Positions 60,836 through 64,000 of a stretch of 64,000 bases of DNA are shown piece by piece. Origin of the DNA: Kryptolebias marmoratus (taxonomy: Eukaryota; Chordata; Actinopteri; Cyprinodontiformes; Rivulidae); the NCBI RefSeq assembly GCF_001649575.2, contig NC_051434.1, positions 12,670,333 through 12,734,332 on the forward strand, given 5' to 3'. The position numbers and the translations under genes are program-made. The notes below the pieces were generated by a model that was not told the origin of the DNA, did no database searches, and saw only the letters and a list, made by a program, of their open reading frames with translations. Numbering within the stretch: the first letter of the stretch is position 1; every line of letters begins with the position of its first letter.

Positions 60836-63800
60836 AAATTAGGTCAGACTTAAATTTGAAGTCTTCCCCCTCCATCCTGCTTGCATGTCCATGTGTCTTC
60901 TCCATAAAATACATCTTTTTTCCCCCGGGTTTCAGCCCCCATAGTCTGTAAATCACATACTAGGACTGCGTTAGAGCCAACACTGAACAGCTGGAGAGTT
61001 TATAATATCCATGAATGAATTTTGATCACACACAGTTTCACACTGTTCATAAAATGCTCAAGCCTCAAGCATGTCCTATTTAATATCTCATCTGAAAAGA
61101 TCTGAGTCATGGCCTAAACAAACAGCCTAACAACTGTTTTCAATGAGTTGACTGAAACAACAGATCGTCTTTAAAGTGAAAAGGACATTCCCCAACTGTA
61201 ATGTTCCCTTTTTTGTGTCCTTTCCCCTCCTCTTCTTCCGATTACGTTTGCATTCCTACTTCCTTAGTCTCCCCTTTTCACTCTCATTCTGTTCTGTTCT
61301 TATGTTTTCACAGATCTCTTCATTACCCGCTCCTCTGCATGGGCGGCATGAAAACGGATACAGATTCCTGCATACAGAACACTGCATGAGTCACAGACAG
61401 AAAGAGAGTGAGTCAGCCTTAAAGTGTGTGTTAAATTGTTTTACATTCGAGGCAGCTGCTTTGCATTTTGACAACTCTCACCGTCTCTATCAGAAACCAT
61501 CGCTGCCTTCAGTGCGGTAACAGAAAACCCCAGAGGGGTCAGATAAAGCCAAATGAGAGTATAAGTAAGGGAGTCAAAAATTCTGTGTGTGTGTGTGAGG
61601 CTGACTCCAGATTAAAGGACAACATTCTGCAAATTCCTTTCTGCTGAGAGCATCCTCCCCCTCACCAGGAGGATCATCCTCCGCTGCCTTCAATGCTGTT
61701 CTCTTTTTCCTGCACCCCATGAGGGAGGAAATGGCTTCTCCTGCCCCAGAAGACCTCAAGACCTCCTAGGCCAGACCTCCGAGTCCATCTGCTTAGCAAC
61801 ATCCGGGTCCGTGCTACCAAACCGCCATGCATGTACAATGGACTGGTTTGACAATAGGGTGCATGCATGCGAGTGTGGGGGCGTTCGGCTTGTGTTATGT
61901 GCAAGTACTTGCACGTGACTTGAAGAGCACCTGCTTTTTTTTTTTTTTTTTGCCCGGATGAATGTGCTTTGCTGCCAAGTCCTTTTGTATGTCACTATCT
62001 GCAAGTGTATGCAGGTTATTCACACCACGTGTTTGATGTTAGACGTTGGTACATAACAACCTGAACTGTATTCCCTAGATAGGACCACATTTTTTTTCCC
62101 CCTCCTAGTATTTAAACAATGTTCTCTCCAGATCTGTGATTGGTCATTTGGGTTAAAAATACAAAAAAAGTCAGGGGGATACATTTTCTTAAGAAAATTT
62201 CTCAAAGTTTATCTAGCCATGTTTCGAGTCATCTCTAAAGCACCAGATGAAGCTCAGTAGGAACTGAGGAATGTACCTAATAATTTTAGACAGAGTTAAA
62301 TCTGCAATACTGAGGGTAATTAATGGCCTTACACCAAGGAGGCAGGCGTTTATGGTTGTGACAGTGCAAGTGCTGTACATTTGTTTTAAATATTGGATAA
62401 CATATATGCTATTGAAGCCTTCTTCCTTGGAGTGCTACATCCAGTTGTGTAGGCTTTGATAACATGGTGGACGTGGTTTTTGGTGTGTTCAAGTGCTATT
62501 TGTTGTTCATTCTTAATGACAATTTTTTAAATAAAAGATATAAAACACTGGAATGAAAATGCAAAAAGCAAGAATTTTGTTATAATAAGTCACAGTTATC
62601 CAATGATGGTGTTGGGCATTTATTTTTTTTTTACTTGTCATTCAGATGCCTGGGCTCCCGTGACATTTTCTTCAGAGTAACCTGATTCGATTAACATAAC
62701 TGGGGCTTTAAGGCTACAGCACTGGAGGTGACGGGGTTGATGCAGTTTGGCAGTGGGCCCGTGTTTACATTCCCACTCACTAAGGAAGCCAAGGATGAAA
62801 GAACCCACAGCACACACAGCCCATACCCTCTATACACCCACACAGAGACAAGTGCTTCATGTGCACCAGAGGTAATAACGACTGCAGAGAGGAAAGTGGG
62901 GGAGTTTTATCTTTTACTTAAAATAAAGATAAGGGCAGGAAAGTGAATTCTCTCTGCACCGTCTCAACTCATTGATGCTTTGAGTCTTAAGCTGGAGTTT
63001 GATGACATACTTGAAAGCGGTCCGTCACAAATTAAAGTCTTCCTCAACGAATCTCGCAGGGATAGAAAATATGTACGCAGGGAATATATAGAGGCAAAGC
63101 GGATGTCCTAATAATAAGCATAAAACTGAATTCGGAGCACAGCAGAGCAGCGGCCGTGATGTTGTGTCTCCAGAGAGGCCCCCCTTCGGATCTCTAGCAG
63201 TCAGCCATGTTGTAAACACCATTATTTCTGTCCCGCTTCACTTTTGCTCGTTCTCTCACATGCTCTGCAAAAAAAGGTACAACCTGCAGCTCGTGCTATT
63301 CGGCTTCCCATGGCCGTGAAAAGATTTAAGACGTAAATGAAGGTGGGGGGTGGGGGGGGGGGGCAGATTCAGACAGCGGGCTGTCAGAGGAAGCTGGAGA
63401 AGGGAGAAAAGTGCAAGAGCAGCACACAGACTGTATACAGTAAAACGGGAGGAAAAAAAAAGGGGGCACTGCAACTGTTGCCAAAGTATGCACAGCATAC
63501 AGGAATGCAGCACGGGGCCCTCAGTGAACGAAACAAAGACAGCACAGTAAGTGGCTCTCTCTCTCTCCACAGTGCTACCACATCCGCACATCATTAGCTG
63601 GAAAATTCCTGATATATGCTGTAATTTTTTTCCTCTTTTCTTTTTTTTTTTTTTCTCTTCTCGCTCTCTCTCCTATTCCTCTTTCTGTTTCTGTCTGCTG
63701 GTACAGACGAGGCCTCAGTGTCCAGGTGACCGTGTGTGCACGTGCAACGCTAACACACTAGTCTGTGCCTCGTCTTCCACATCAGGAACACTGCCAAAAC

Positions 63801-64000
63801 ATTGCCACCACTTCATACAGCGAAGTTAATTATATATATATGCTTGTACAGTTGATGTCGGATGCAAACATAATGCACGAAAAACAAACTTTATACATCC
63901 ATGTGTGCATCTGTGCAAACTTTCATATATGACTCCTTCTTGTGTGTATAGGTGCAGTATATTCCTGATTGTGTGTATGTGAACTTTGTGCATGTTTGCT

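Larger units (their letters stand above)
57470..64000 (-). other. cdk6: cdk6 intron, running off the right edge
   Basis: I looked for the preceding cdk6 exon (the catalytic-loop and DFG region) on the minus strand and did not find it, so the intron continues past 64000. The stretch contains a tRNA-headed repeat (58862-59160), a second foldback-family copy (60537-60835), poly-T at 61935-61952, (GT)n near 61582-61598 and a G-run at 63345-63362. No exon or RNA gene is supported. Confidence 0.65.

Noticed and set aside
57470..64000. Search for the missing cdk6 catalytic-loop exon
   Set aside because: No minus-strand HRDLKPQN- or DFG-containing exon with splice sites was found; the exon must lie beyond the window.

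Overview
This is a eukaryotic window from a ray-finned (teleost) fish. All real genes are split by short GT-AG introns, the proteins match vertebrate families closely, and the spacer DNA holds CA/GT/TA microsatellites and typical fish repeats (LINE 3' tails, foldback MITEs, a hAT element, a solo LTR). Intron sizes and repeat content fit a compact percomorph-type genome; the species cannot be named from the sequence. I found no bacterial, phage, CRISPR or defence system. Gene names rest on remembered protein families and on reading-frame and splice-site consistency, not on a database search.

Layout, left to right. (1) 3944-11297 (+): snx13, all exons except the first, with a 2.2 kb 3'UTR. (2) 13869-14190 (-): a two-exon, 82-residue gene resembling DMAC1/TMEM261, convergent with snx13 and divergent from btd. 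(3) 14666-17222 (+): btd, a complete six-exon biotinidase of 500 residues. (4) 18375-35626 (-): ankrd28, 29 coding exons adding up to 1058 residues, tail-to-tail with btd; a candidate alternative first exon lies at 30271-30426. (5) 37620-39463 (-): a three-domain progranulin of 281 residues. (6) 40792-46643 (-): fam133b, 11 exons, 260 residues. (7) 47389-64000 (-): the 3' part of cdk6 (four coding exons plus a 2.7 kb 3'UTR); the kinase N-lobe and catalytic loop lie beyond the right edge.

For every complete gene the summed exon lengths are divisible by three and the codon phases agree at every junction, which strongly supports the models. btd next to ankrd28 and fam133b next to cdk6 are pairings also known in human; the other neighbours are unlinked in human. 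The genes are not one pathway: SNX13 (endolysosome/ER contact), granulin (secreted/lysosomal), biotinidase (secreted biotin recycling), ANKRD28 (PP6 scaffold), DMAC1 (complex I assembly), FAM133 (nuclear, unknown role) and CDK6 (G1 kinase).

The less ordinary material is the small dmac1 gene, the possible second ankrd28 promoter, a 27-nt microexon, and several repeats whose structure can be read directly: a solo LTR with a 4-bp duplication, a hAT element with an 8-bp duplication carrying a LINE fragment, and a long foldback family with two copies in cdk6 introns.
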